Shown: positions 44,687 to 54,075 of the stretch, piece by piece
How the letters are laid out: every line of letters begins with the position of its first letter
Numbering within the stretch: position 1 is the first letter of the stretch
Source: an uncultured Paracoccaceae bacterium
GTDB taxonomy: Bacteria > Pseudomonadota > Alphaproteobacteria > Rhodobacterales > Rhodobacteraceae
DNA length: 64,000 nucleotides
NCBI GenBank assembly: GCA_938049225.1
Contig: CALICM010000023.1
Location: 42,165-106,164 of the forward strand
Reading direction: 5' to 3'
The notes under the pieces: generated by a model
Told to the model about the DNA's origin: nothing
The model's database searches: none
The model's input: only the letters and a program-made list of their open reading frames with translations
Program-made: the position numbers and the translations under genes

Positions 44687-45862
44687 ATGCGGCGCATCTC
44701 GGTTTTTGGCAGCACAGGCTCGATCGGTCAGAACACCATCGATCTGATTACGCGACAGGGCGGGGCCCAGACCTATGACGTGGTGGCGCTGACGGGGGCC
44801 AGCAACATAGAATTACTTGCCCAGCAAGCACGTGCCTTGCGGGCGGATGTGGCCGTGACCGCAGATTCGGCCCGATACGCGGATTTGAAAGATGCGTTGG
44901 CTGGATCAGACGTTGAACCCGCAGCGGGCCCCGAGGCTTTGGTCGCGGCGGCCGAGCGGCCAACCGACTGGGCGTTGTCTGGGATTGTTGGGGCCGCAGG
45001 TCTGGCACCGGGCCTGGCAGCGGCGCGGCACGGCGGCATATTGGCCTTGGCGAATAAGGAAAGTCTGGTCTGTGCAGGGGCGCTTTTGAAAGCCACCTGT
45101 ACGCGGCATGGCACCCAATTGCTGCCCGTCGACAGCGAGCATAGCGCCATTTTCCAAGCTCTGCGCGGCGAGGAGCCGCGTGCCATCGAACGGATGCTGA
45201 TCACCGCCTCGGGCGGGCCGTTTCGAACTTGGAGCCAGGCGCGAATGGCGGATGTGACCCCAGAACAGGCCAAGGCGCATCCAAATTGGTCGATGGGTGT
45301 GCGGATCTCAATCGACAGTGCGACCATGTTTAACAAAGCATTGGAACTGATTGAGGCAAAAGAGCTATTTAACATGCCCCCCGAGCAGATCGAGGTCGTC
45401 GTCCATCCCCAATCCATCATCCATTCGATGGTTGGTTTCACCGATGGCGCGATCATTGCCCAACTGGGCCCTTCGGACATGCGCGGTGCTATTGGCTTCG
45501 CCCTGAACTACCCGGACCGCCAGCCGCTACCCGTCGAACGCCTGGATTTCGCGGCGCTGGCACGCTTGGATTTCGAGCCCGAAGACCCCGAGCGTTTCCC
45601 CGCCTTGCGGCTGTCGCGGCAGGTGATGCGAATGGGCGGGCTAGCGGGGGCGGTCTTCAACGCCGCCAAAGAGGCGGCACTTGACGCTTTCCTCGCGGAT
45701 CGGATCGGCTTTCTGGACATGGCCCGCCTGGTCGAGGCCGCTTTGGATGCCCTTGGGTCAGATGCAGCAAAAGTGACGCAAGATATTACATTAGATAACG
45801 TTTTGGTTTATGACCAAGCATCTCGGCAGTTTGCGCGCCAATGGACCGCGACAAACGCATAA
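44687..45862 (+). CDS. dxr: 1-deoxy-D-xylulose 5-phosphate reductoisomerase
   Basis: The 391-residue protein starts MRRISVFGSTGSIGQNTIDL (NADPH-binding fold), has LANKESLVCAG (about 121-131), PVDSEHSAIFQAL with the metal-binding Asp-Ser-Glu, ITASGGPFR, ATMFNKALELIEA and HPQSIIHSMVGF. It is the second step of the non-mevalonate isoprenoid pathway and feeds UppS. All metal ligands are visible. It lies between cdsA and rseP, the standard place. Confidence 0.97.
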   Translation: MRRISVFGSTGSIGQNTIDLITRQGGAQTYDVVALTGASNIELLAQQARALRADVAVTADSARYADLKDALAGSDVEPAAGPEALVAAAERPTDWALSGIVGAAGLAPGLAAARHGGILALANKESLVCAGALLKATCTRHGTQLLPVDSEHSAIFQALRGEEPRAIERMLITASGGPFRTWSQARMADVTPEQAKAHPNWSMGVRISIDSATMFNKALELIEAKELFNMPPEQIEVVVHPQSIIHSMVGFTDGAIIAQLGPSDMRGAIGFALNYPDRQPLPVERLDFAALARLDFEPEDPERFPALRLSRQVMRMGGLAGAVFNAAKEAALDAFLADRIGFLDMARLVEAALDALGSDAAKVTQDITLDNVLVYDQASRQFARQWTATNA

Positions 45863-45897
45863 GCCGCAAAGCAGTGCTGGATTACAGGGGCTGATCC

Positions 45898-47244
45898 ATG
45901 GAACTCATCTCGAACCTTCCCATTGTGGGCGGTTTCCTATCCTCGGCCATCGGATTTATCCTGGTCTTGGGCGTGGTCGTCTTCATCCATGAATACGGCC
46001 ACTACATCGTGGGTCGCTGGCGCGGGATCCATGCCGAGACCTTCTCGCTGGGGTTCGGGCCTGTTCTGACCTCGTGGAAGGACAAGCGCGGGACGAAATG
46101 GCAAGTGGCGGCCTTGCCCCTTGGCGGCTATGTGCGTTTTTTGGGCGACGCGGATGGGTCAAGCCGGGCGGATCCGGCCTCGCTTGAGAATATGTCCCAG
46201 GATGAGCGCGCGCGCAGTTTCCACGGCGCGTCGGTCCTTAGTCGCAGTCTGACGGTGGCCGCCGGCCCCTTTGCAAACTTCATCCTGTCCGCCGTGATCT
46301 TTGGCGGTATGGCCATGTGGAGTGGCCTGCCAACAGAGGAAGCCGTTGTCGGCGAAATCACACCGCTTCCCGGTCAGCAGGTCGAGGTTGAAAGCGGTGA
46401 CCGCATCCTGACCGTCAATGGGACCGAGATCGAAGCGTTCGGCGATCTCTACCGGATCGCCAATGATATGCCCCAGGCGGGTCCGCTGGATCTGCTGGTT
46501 AAGCGGGGTGATCGGCAACTAAACGTCCAGATCCCTTATCCTTTACCGCCCCTTGTTTATAACGTTGAACCGCTGTCTGCCGCCAGCAACGCGGGGCTGC
46601 GTCCCGGCGATCTGATCCAGTCGGCTGGGGGCAAGGATTTGCACTCTTTCGCGGATTTGGTCACTGCCGTGCTGGGCTCGGGGGGCGAAACGATCGAGAT
46701 GCAGGTGCAGCGCGGGCAGGAGGAGGTGCGCCTGAGCATCACCCCCCGGATGACCGAGCGGCTGCAACCGGATGGCACCATCGAATCCAAAGTGATGATC
46801 GGAGTGTCCGGCGACGCGCTGCTATTCCCCGAAACCTATCGCCCCGCCCCTTGGACGGCGCTGTGGATCGGGGCCAAGCGGGTGGTCGAGGTGATCGACA
46901 TGTCGTTGACCGGCATCGGCCATATCATCCTTGGCAATCTGGGCGCGGACAATTTGCAGGGGCCCTTGGGCATCGCGCAAATCTCGGGGGAGAGTGCGAC
47001 CCAGGGGATCGGCAATCTGATCTCGCTGATCGCGGTGATCTCGACCGCCATCGGGATGCTGAACCTGTTTCCGATCCCGGTCCTGGACGGTGGTCATTTA
47101 CTTATGTTCGGTTACGAGGCGCTTTCTGGCCGTCCACCGGCCGAGTCCATCATGCGGATCGCGATGACGATTGGTTTGGGCATGGTCTTGCTGCTGATGG
47201 TGTTTGCAACGTATAACGATATTGTGAGGTTAACGCTAAGCTGA
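45898..47244 (+). CDS. rseP: RseP-type site-2 (RIP) zinc metalloprotease
   Basis: The 448-residue inner-membrane protease has HEYGH (His31, Glu32, His35) in its first helix, PLGGYVRFLGD, two PDZ regions (about 130-310) and the third zinc ligand region NLFPIPVLDGGHL (about 384-396). It cleaves anti-sigma factors within the membrane in envelope stress. The link to bamA downstream is the usual one. The frame and length agree with RseP of the class. Confidence 0.96.
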   Translation: MELISNLPIVGGFLSSAIGFILVLGVVVFIHEYGHYIVGRWRGIHAETFSLGFGPVLTSWKDKRGTKWQVAALPLGGYVRFLGDADGSSRADPASLENMSQDERARSFHGASVLSRSLTVAAGPFANFILSAVIFGGMAMWSGLPTEEAVVGEITPLPGQQVEVESGDRILTVNGTEIEAFGDLYRIANDMPQAGPLDLLVKRGDRQLNVQIPYPLPPLVYNVEPLSAASNAGLRPGDLIQSAGGKDLHSFADLVTAVLGSGGETIEMQVQRGQEEVRLSITPRMTERLQPDGTIESKVMIGVSGDALLFPETYRPAPWTALWIGAKRVVEVIDMSLTGIGHIILGNLGADNLQGPLGIAQISGESATQGIGNLISLIAVISTAIGMLNLFPIPVLDGGHLLMFGYEALSGRPPAESIMRIAMTIGLGMVLLLMVFATYNDIVRLTLS

Positions 47245-47295
47245 GCCACGGCAGAACCGGGCCGGAGCTTAGGGTGGGATAAGGAAGCAGTATTG

Positions 47296-49641
47296 ATGAC
47301 CTGGCGCGTGTTACCCCTCCTTCGCCCGGTGCGGGCGATGGCAGTTATTTTGGCTGTGGCAGGGGGGATCGTCAGCACGCATATTCCCACCGAGGCCATC
47401 GCACAATCAGTACAGTTCAGCAGGGTGGATGTGGCTGGAAACGTCCGGATCGAAGCCGAGACGATTCGGGTCTTTTCAGGATTGCAGCCCGGGCAACCCG
47501 CATCGGCCCAGCAGATCAACGATGCGGTCCAGCGGTTGTTCGATACCGGGCTGTTTGAAGACGTACAAATCGCCCCATCAGGCGGCGTGATTGTCATTAC
47601 CGTTGTGGAAAACCCAACGATCAACCTGATCACTTTTGAGGGCAACAGTCGGGTCGAGGACGAGATCCTGAGCCAGGTGATCACGCTTGAGCCACGGCAG
47701 GCGTTCAGCCGTTCGGCCGCCGAGCGGGATGCGCAAGCCATCCTCGAGGTTTATTCCCGGCAGGGGCGGTTTGGCGCGCGGGTCGAGCCCAAGATCATCC
47801 GGCTGGAAGACAACCGCGTGAACCTGGTTTATGAAATCATGGAAGGGCGTTTGACTCAAGTTCAGCGCATTGCCTTCGTGGGCAATGATGTCTTTTCAGA
47901 CCGTCGCTTGCGCCGGGTGATCGAAACGAACCAGTCGGGGTTTCTGTCTCGGATCTTCGGCGGTGCCACTTATGACCCAGATCGACTGGAGTTCGACCAA
48001 CAACAGTTGCGCGAGTTCTATCTTGATCGTGGGTTCATCGATTTCGAGATCCAATCGGCCTCGGCTGAATTGGCGCGCGAACAGAACGGATTTTTCGTGA
48101 GTTTCCGCGTGTCCGAGGGCGAGCGCTATGCCTACGACAACCTGTCAGTTAATAGTACGGCGGCGGGCCTTGATCCCGATGAATTCGAGGCGCTGATCGA
48201 TCTGCGGCCGGGCAAGACCTATAACGCCAGCCGGGTGGATCGGGTGATCGAGCGTATGGCGTTTCTGGCAGGTCAAAAAGGCTTTGCTTTTGTCGAAATC
48301 GTCCCCCGGCTGGTGCGTAACACCGAAGCGCGCACGGTCGATATTGAGTTCGATTTGATCGAAGGGCCCCGCGTTTTCATCGAGCGCATCGACATCCGGG
48401 GCAACCGCGAAACTGTGGATCGTGTGATCCGCCGCCAGTTCCGTGTGGTGGAGGGAGACGCCTTCAACGCCCGTGAATTGCGCCGGGCCGAGGGACGTAT
48501 CCAAGCGCTGGGTTTCTTTGACGAGGTCGACGTGCGTGTGCGCGAGGGGGCCACACCGGATCGCGCGGTGATTAGCGTAGATGTGGAAGAGGCGCAGACC
48601 GGCTCGCTCAACTTTGGGGGGGCTTTTTCAAGTTCGGACGGTGTGGTCGGCAATATCGGGCTGACCGAACGGAACTTCCTGGGCCGCGGACAAACCGTTT
48701 CGTTGGATTTCAGTGGCGGATCCAGCAGCACGAACCTGGCTTTCAGCTTCTTGGAGCCCGCTCTTTTTGATCAGGATTTGTCGGCCGGCTTCAGTGTCTT
48801 TTTCCGCGAAAGGGAACTGGACGAAAGCTCGATCAACACCGATAGCGTGGGTTTCATCCCCACTCTGGGCTTCCCACTGTCCGAGGATTCGCGCTTGACG
48901 TTGCGGTTGCGGATCAGCGAAGACAATTTCGATGTGATCGGGACCCAGCCATTATCGTTGGTTCTTCAAAACGAGCCAGACTCGGCTGTGACCCTAAGCG
49001 CGGGCTTCAACTACACTTTGGATCGGCGAAACTCCCCTGTTGATCCCACGGCCGGTTTTATTTTGCAGTTCGACCAGGATTTCGCCGGACTGGCAGATGT
49101 GGAGTATTCCCGCTCGAGAGTTGACCTCAAACTGTTTGCCAGCCTGTTTGAAGAAGAACTGGTCCTGAGTGCTGATTTCGAGGCAGGCGCTTTGCTTCCC
49201 TTCAACGGCGAGAGCCGCGTCAATGACCGTTTCCGTTTAGGTGGCGACAGTTTCCGGGGGTTCGAACCCGGCGGTATTGGCCCGCGGGACAAATGCGACA
49301 ATTGTTTTGGCCCGCTGCTGGACCAGCCTGTTGATGACACGTTGGGCGGCGAACTTTTCGCTGTCGCGCGGTTCGAGGCCAGCTTCCCGATAGGTCTACC
49401 AGAGGAGCTGGGCGTTTTCGGCGGAGTCTTTTTTGACGTCGGTTCGGTCTGGTCGGTGAGCGATACCGATGGCAGCCAAGGTGTGATCGATGACAGCGCG
49501 AAGTTGCGCACCTCGATCGGGGTGTCGCTTTTTTGGGACACGGCCATCGGCCCGCTGCGCTTCAACCTGGCGCAGCCCCTTGCCTCGGTCGCGGGCGACG
49601 AGTTCGAGCAGTTTCGGATTACCGTCGACACGCGGTTCTAA
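47296..49641 (+). CDS. bamA: BamA, outer membrane protein assembly factor
   Basis: From the ATG with AAGGAAG upstream this is 781 residues: signal peptide (to about AIAQS), five POTRA domains (about 35-430; F-D-x-G-F and GxF-type turns as in INDAVQRLFDTGLFEDV), and a 16-strand barrel with FRLGGDSFRGFEPGGIGPR (the conserved RGF loop) and the end QFRITVDTRF, with a C-terminal Phe. It inserts beta-barrel proteins in the outer membrane. Two Cys in KCDNCFG lie in the RGF loop. A TTG codon just before the ATG is an alternative start. Confidence 0.97.
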   Translation: MTWRVLPLLRPVRAMAVILAVAGGIVSTHIPTEAIAQSVQFSRVDVAGNVRIEAETIRVFSGLQPGQPASAQQINDAVQRLFDTGLFEDVQIAPSGGVIVITVVENPTINLITFEGNSRVEDEILSQVITLEPRQAFSRSAAERDAQAILEVYSRQGRFGARVEPKIIRLEDNRVNLVYEIMEGRLTQVQRIAFVGNDVFSDRRLRRVIETNQSGFLSRIFGGATYDPDRLEFDQQQLREFYLDRGFIDFEIQSASAELAREQNGFFVSFRVSEGERYAYDNLSVNSTAAGLDPDEFEALIDLRPGKTYNASRVDRVIERMAFLAGQKGFAFVEIVPRLVRNTEARTVDIEFDLIEGPRVFIERIDIRGNRETVDRVIRRQFRVVEGDAFNARELRRAEGRIQALGFFDEVDVRVREGATPDRAVISVDVEEAQTGSLNFGGAFSSSDGVVGNIGLTERNFLGRGQTVSLDFSGGSSSTNLAFSFLEPALFDQDLSAGFSVFFRERELDESSINTDSVGFIPTLGFPLSEDSRLTLRLRISEDNFDVIGTQPLSLVLQNEPDSAVTLSAGFNYTLDRRNSPVDPTAGFILQFDQDFAGLADVEYSRSRVDLKLFASLFEEELVLSADFEAGALLPFNGESRVNDRFRLGGDSFRGFEPGGIGPRDKCDNCFGPLLDQPVDDTLGGELFAVARFEASFPIGLPEELGVFGGVFFDVGSVWSVSDTDGSQGVIDDSAKLRTSIGVSLFWDTAIGPLRFNLAQPLASVAGDEFEQFRITVDTRF

Positions 49642-49643
49642 CC

Positions 49644-50243
49644 ATGTGGCGGCGGATCGCGCTGCTGATGGCGGTTATGCTGGCCACGGCTGCGCAAGCG
49701 CAAAGCTTCGATCCCACAGACTACCCCGTGCCGAAGCCCAATCCATCCTTTTTGGTGCTTGAGCAGGACAGGGTGTTTAAGAACTCGGCGTTTGGAAAAG
49801 AGGTGATTGCTTTGAACGAAGCGGAGGATTCCGAGCTGCGGACCGAGGGTCAGCGGCTTGACCGGCAGTTTGAGCAGGAAGAGCAGGCCCTCACAGAGCA
49901 GCGGGTCCAGCTCACACCGGAAGAGTTTCGCGTGCTCGCCGATGCCTTTGATGAGAAAGTCGTGGCCACCCGTCGTGCGCAAGAGGAGCGCGGCACAGCC
50001 CTTGTTCAACGGGCTGAGCGCCGTCAGCGTGAGTTTCTGCGGCGGATTGGTCCCATTTTGCTTGAAATCCTTGAGGAAACCGGCGCCTCAGCAGTAATTG
50101 AACAGCGTGGCCTGCTGATTTCGAAACAGGATTTGAATATTACCGACGAGGTCATTAAACGCTTGGATGCTGCGCATGCCGCGCAGACCCGTGGCGGGGA
50201 CCCCGCCCAATCGAATAACGAACCCGCAGTAGACCAAGAGTAA
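49644..50243 (+). CDS. OmpH/Skp-family periplasmic chaperone
   Basis: The 199-residue product has a signal peptide ([20 protein letters not shown]) and a long coiled coil (about 50-165) with the OmpH start [19 protein letters not shown]. It starts two bases after bamA. Skp-like proteins hold unfolded outer-membrane proteins for BamA. No lpxD follows, although many proteobacteria keep lpxD next to this gene. A longer frame begins inside bamA and is not used. Confidence 0.87.
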   Translation: MWRRIALLMAVMLATAAQAQSFDPTDYPVPKPNPSFLVLEQDRVFKNSAFGKEVIALNEAEDSELRTEGQRLDRQFEQEEQALTEQRVQLTPEEFRVLADAFDEKVVATRRAQEERGTALVQRAERRQREFLRRIGPILLEILEETGASAVIEQRGLLISKQDLNITDEVIKRLDAAHAAQTRGGDPAQSNNEPAVDQE

Positions 50244-50247
50244 CACC

Positions 50248-50736
50248 ATGGGCCACACCCCTTTGAACCCTAAGCTGCACCACGCTGACATTCACGAGAT
50301 CAAGCGACTGATCCCGCACCGCTATCCGTTTCTGTATATCGACCGTTTGATCAATATGGATCCGAACAAATCGGCCATAGGCATCAAGAATGTCACCGCG
50401 AACGAGCCGTTCTTTCAGGGGCATTTCCCCAGCAAACCCGTCTTGCCTGGCGTGATTATCATCGAGGCGATGGCGCAATCGGCGACCGCCTTAGTGTCAT
50501 GGAGCATGGATCTGCTGGACAGCGACGCGCTGGTCTATTTCATGGGGATCGACAAAACGCGCTTTCGCCGCGTGGTCGAGCCTGGCGATCAGGTAGAGTT
50601 GCTGGTCGAAGCCCTGCGCGGCGGCGGCAAGGTTTGGAAGTTCAAGGGCACCGCCACGGTCGACGGCGAACCTGCGGCCGAAGCTGAGTTCATGGCGATG
50701 ATCCAAGTACCCACGCCCAAAGAGGGCACCGAATGA
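50248..50736 (+). CDS. fabZ: 3-hydroxyacyl-[ACP] dehydratase FabZ
   Basis: The 162-residue hot-dog-fold protein has [13 protein letters not shown] and [26 protein letters not shown] (about 51-76), with catalytic His (GHFP) and Glu (IEAMAQ). It removes water from 3-hydroxyacyl-ACP in fatty acid synthesis and balances supply to lipid A. Its stop overlaps the lpxA start (ATGA). Confidence 0.97.
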   Translation: MGHTPLNPKLHHADIHEIKRLIPHRYPFLYIDRLINMDPNKSAIGIKNVTANEPFFQGHFPSKPVLPGVIIIEAMAQSATALVSWSMDLLDSDALVYFMGIDKTRFRRVVEPGDQVELLVEALRGGGKVWKFKGTATVDGEPAAEAEFMAMIQVPTPKEGTE

Positions 50737-51533
50737 CCATCGACCCCAGCGCTGCGATCCACCCAACCGCGATCATCGGTGAAGGCGCGGTGATCGGTTC
50801 CGAGGTGTCCATCGGCGCCTATTGCGTAATCGGAAGTGATGTGACCGTCGGCGCGGGAAGTGTTCTGAAAAACCATGTCTCGATCGATGGGCATACCGTG
50901 ATCGGCGCGGGCAATACGGTGTACCCTTTTGCCTCGCTGGGTCAGCCGCCGCAGGATCTGAAGTATGCGGGCGAGCGCACGCTGCTGCAAATCGGCGATA
51001 ATAACGTCATTCGGGAATATGTGACCATGAACCCCGGAACAAGTGGCGGTGGTGGTGTTACCTCGGTCGGGGATGGTTGTTTGTTCATGAACCATGTGCA
51101 CATCGGCCATGATTGCCGGATCGGCAATGGGGTGATTTTCGCAAATGTTGCGACCTTGGGCGGACATGTGGTCATCGGGGATGGCGCTGTGATTGGCGGT
51201 CTGGCGGCGGTGCATCAGCACTGCCGGATCGGGACCGGGGCGATGATCGGCGGGTTGGCCGGGGTGGCCGCTGATGTGATCCCCTTTGGCACCGTGCTGG
51301 GCGAGCGGGCCAAGCTGATGGGGCTGAACCTGGTGGGGCTCAAGCGTCGTGGGATCGACAAGGCCCAAATCCACGGGCTGCGAGGTGCGTTTACGGCGCT
51401 TTTCGAGGGTGATGGTACTTTGACTGAGCGGGCCGAGGCAGTCGCCCTGTCCCATGGTGACAATCCTTTGGTGTTGGAATTACTGTCCTTTATCAACGAG
51501 GCCTCGCACCGCAATTTTGTCACGCCGAACTAG
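50733..51533 (+). CDS. lpxA: UDP-N-acetylglucosamine acyltransferase LpxA
   Basis: The 266-residue protein is a left-handed beta helix of hexapeptide repeats ([IV]-G-x-x-x), with the catalytic-His region [17 protein letters not shown] (about 121-137), and the C-terminal helix domain ([28 protein letters not shown]). It transfers the first hydroxyacyl chain of lipid A. The overlap with fabZ shows coupling. Confidence 0.97.
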   Translation: MTIDPSAAIHPTAIIGEGAVIGSEVSIGAYCVIGSDVTVGAGSVLKNHVSIDGHTVIGAGNTVYPFASLGQPPQDLKYAGERTLLQIGDNNVIREYVTMNPGTSGGGGVTSVGDGCLFMNHVHIGHDCRIGNGVIFANVATLGGHVVIGDGAVIGGLAAVHQHCRIGTGAMIGGLAGVAADVIPFGTVLGERAKLMGLNLVGLKRRGIDKAQIHGLRGAFTALFEGDGTLTERAEAVALSHGDNPLVLELLSFINEASHRNFVTPN

Positions 51534-51543
51534 GGCGCGGGTG

Positions 51544-52395
51544 ATGCAAAACCCACAGGCACCCGAGGGGGCCTTGGCCATTGTCACCGGCGGCGGCGCG
51601 CTGCCCCGGTTGTTGGCCGAGGATTGCCGACGGCGGGGACGCCCTTATCATGTTGTGCTGTTCGAAGGGATTACACCCGATTGGCTGAGCGGCCATCCGG
51701 TGATCCCAGCCGTATTTGAAAAGCCAGGGCGTCTGTTCGCCGCGTTGCGCGGTGCGGGGGTTGGGCAGGTGGTTTTCGCCGGGGGCATTCGCCGCCCGCG
51801 AATTAACCCGATGCGGTTTGATATGAAGGCGATCCGCCTGGCGCCGATGCTATTCAAAGCCATGCGCGTTGGCGATGACGCGGCGCTACGCATAGTCTCG
51901 GGGATTTTCGAGGGCGAGGGGCTAAAGATTGTCGCCGCCCATACCCTGCTGTCCGGCCTCATCGCCCGCCCCGGGGTTTTGGGGGACATCCAGCCCTCGG
52001 ACGCGGACCGCGCGGATGCGGCGCGCGCGGCGCAGATCGTGGCGGCCCTTGGTACGGTTGACGTCGGGCAGGGGGCTGTGGTGGCTCAGGGGATCTGCTT
52101 GGGGGTGGAGAGTATCCAGGGCACCGATGCGATGCTGGGTTTTGTCGGTCAAACGGCCCCAGGCTTTCGGCCCAATCCAGAAGGGGCGCGGGGGGTGTTG
52201 CTGAAGGCTCCCAAACCGGGGCAGGACTGGCGCATAGACTTGCCCGCCATTGGGCCCGACACCATCGATGCGGTCGCCGCGGCGGGCCTTGCGGGTGTTG
52301 TCGTTCAAACTGGTGCTGTCCTGATCCTGGGTGAGGCCGAGACGGTGGCGCGCGCCAACGCGCATGGATTGTTTCTGTGGTCGCGCGAGGCATGA
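51544..52395 (+). CDS. lpxI: UDP-2,3-diacylglucosamine pyrophosphatase LpxI
   Basis: The 283-residue protein is of the LpxI (former DUF1009) family: LAIVTGGGALPRLLAED, LFAALRGAGVGQVVFAGGIRRP, KAMRVGDDAALRIV and QGICLGVESIQGTDAML. LpxI replaces LpxH in alphaproteobacteria and cleaves UDP-diacylglucosamine to lipid X. A GTG codon one codon earlier is an alternative start. Its stop overlaps lpxB (ATGA). Confidence 0.94.
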   Translation: MQNPQAPEGALAIVTGGGALPRLLAEDCRRRGRPYHVVLFEGITPDWLSGHPVIPAVFEKPGRLFAALRGAGVGQVVFAGGIRRPRINPMRFDMKAIRLAPMLFKAMRVGDDAALRIVSGIFEGEGLKIVAAHTLLSGLIARPGVLGDIQPSDADRADAARAAQIVAALGTVDVGQGAVVAQGICLGVESIQGTDAMLGFVGQTAPGFRPNPEGARGVLLKAPKPGQDWRIDLPAIGPDTIDAVAAAGLAGVVVQTGAVLILGEAETVARANAHGLFLWSREA

Positions 52396-53573
52396 GCAAC
52401 GCTCCCTTGTTTTTTATTATCGCTGGCGAAGCCTCGGGCGACCAGTTGGGCGCGGATCTGATGCGCGGGCTGGCGCGCGAAACCCAAGGCGCTGCGCGCT
52501 TTAAGGGCATAGGCGGGCCGCTGATGCAGGCGGAAGGCCTGGACAGTCTGGTGCCCATGGACAGGCTGTCTGTGATGGGCGTGACCGAGGTTCTGCCGCG
52601 TCTGCCGGAACTGCTGCGGCTGATCCGGGAAACAGGGGATGCAGTGGTCGCCGCAGCGCCTGAGGCGCTGATCACAATAGACAGCCCGGACTTCTGTCTG
52701 CGGGTCGCCAAACGGGCAAGAAAGTCCCGGCCCGACCTGCGCACCGTCCACTATGTGGCCCCCTCGGTCTGGGCCTGGCGGCCTGGGCGGGCGGCCAAGA
52801 TGGCAAGGGTAATTGACCACGTTCTGGCGCTGCTGCCTTTCGAGCCGCCCTATATGACCGCCGCTGGGATGCGTTGCGACTTTGTCGGCCATCCTGTTGT
52901 CGCGGTACCCCCCGCATCGGCCGAAGACCGTGCGCGGCTGCGCGACACTGTCGGTGCGCCCGATCCCGCCACGCGGCTGATCGCGCTGCTGCCCGGCTCG
53001 CGTGCTGGGGAAGTGGTGCGGCATGGCATGCTCTTTCGCGAGGTTTGGGAACGGCTGCATCAGACCGATCCGACCCTGCGGTGTGTCGTCCCGGCTGTGG
53101 CGGCCAGGGTCCCGACCTTGCGGCAGATCTTTGCGGAATGCGCCGCCCCGGTGCACATTTTGGATCCAACCGCCACCGAGAACGCCCCTGCGATGAAACA
53201 CGCGGCCTTTGCCGAGGCGACAGCGGCTTTGGCGGTCTCGGGCACCGTATCGCTGGAACTGGCGGCGGCGGGAACACCGATGGTGGTGGCCTATAAAACC
53301 AGCCGCCTGAGTGCCGCGATGGTCCGCCTTTTGGTGAAAGTGCGCTATGCGTCGCTTGTGAATATCATCGCGGATGCGCCTATTATTCCAGAGTTTTTCA
53401 TGGATGACGCTTCGACCCCGCAATTGACCCAGGCGATTCAAACGCTACTGGACGACCCGGCGCAGCGCGCCGCGCAAACGGACCGCTTCGCGGCCACGAT
53501 GACGACCTTGGGCCGGGGCGCGTTGCCGCCCGGACAACGCGCGGCGCAATCGGTTCTGGCCTTTATTGAGTGA
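52392..53573 (+). CDS. lpxB: Lipid-A-disaccharide synthase
   Basis: The 393-residue GT19 enzyme has LFFIIAGEASGDQLGADL at its start, IGGPLMQAEG, MDRLSVMGVTEVLPRLPEL, VAPSVWAWRPGRAAKM and LPGSRAGEVVRHG (about 200-212). It joins lipid X and UDP-diacylglucosamine. The 3' end overlaps the convergent YbaK gene by eleven bases. It ends the pyrH-lpxB gene series. Confidence 0.96.
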   Translation: MSNAPLFFIIAGEASGDQLGADLMRGLARETQGAARFKGIGGPLMQAEGLDSLVPMDRLSVMGVTEVLPRLPELLRLIRETGDAVVAAAPEALITIDSPDFCLRVAKRARKSRPDLRTVHYVAPSVWAWRPGRAAKMARVIDHVLALLPFEPPYMTAAGMRCDFVGHPVVAVPPASAEDRARLRDTVGAPDPATRLIALLPGSRAGEVVRHGMLFREVWERLHQTDPTLRCVVPAVAARVPTLRQIFAECAAPVHILDPTATENAPAMKHAAFAEATAALAVSGTVSLELAAAGTPMVVAYKTSRLSAAMVRLLVKVRYASLVNIIADAPIIPEFFMDDASTPQLTQAIQTLLDDPAQRAAQTDRFAATMTTLGRGALPPGQRAAQSVLAFIE

Positions 53574-54033
53574 ACGCCGCCTGGGTCGCGGCAGTGACTT
53601 CCAGCAGTACCTGGGGTGCTATCTGAAAGACATGATGCGGCGTACCCGCTGCCGCCCAGATCACGGGCCACTTAAGTAAATCCGGGTCGAAAAATACCCT
53701 TAGCGGCGTTTTATGCCCAAGGGGCGACACCCCGCCGATGGCGAACCCCGTCACCGCGCGGATACTCGCCGCGTCGGCCTTTTCAAGTTCAATCTCAAAG
53801 GCCTGCGATGCTTTCCTCAAGTCCACCTGATTGTCACCCGCCGTCAAGAACAGCACATGTTCCTGCGTCTCAACACCTCGCAGAACGACTGATTTCACGA
53901 TCTGCCCAACATCCGCCCCTACTGCCGCCGCGGCCATGGCGGCGGTGGTTGTGCCATCGGCCATGCGGATAGGCGCTATGCTGAGGCCGTGTGCCTCGGC
54001 ATCCGCACAAACACGGGCTAAGCTCTTGCTCAT
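53563..54033 (-). CDS. YbaK/EbsC-type aminoacyl-tRNA deacylase
   Basis: The 156-residue protein has the YbaK domain with VGQIVKSVVLRG (conserved Lys about 47), FLTAGDNQVDLRKAS and FAIGGVSPLGHK (conserved GGVxPxGH, about 97-108). Such proteins hydrolyse mischarged tRNA, for instance Cys-tRNA(Pro). Its 3' end overlaps lpxB. It follows gltA on the same strand behind a strong hairpin. Confidence 0.87.
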   Translation of the reverse strand: MSKSLARVCADAEAHGLSIAPIRMADGTTTAAMAAAAVGADVGQIVKSVVLRGVETQEHVLFLTAGDNQVDLRKASQAFEIELEKADAASIRAVTGFAIGGVSPLGHKTPLRVFFDPDLLKWPVIWAAAGTPHHVFQIAPQVLLEVTAATQAAFTQ

Positions 54034-54043
54034 GCTTGGAAAC

Positions 54044-54067
54044 CGGCCCGCCGGGAAAGGCGGGCCG
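54044..54067 (-). terminator. Hairpin after gltA, probable terminator
   Basis: CGGCCCGCC and GGCGGGCCG, loop of six, give a perfect 9-bp GC stem right behind the gltA stop on the minus strand. The sequence after it (GTTTCC) has only a short T-run, so termination may be partial and allow some reading into the YbaK gene. Confidence 0.6.
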
Positions 54068-54075
54068 TGGAACCT

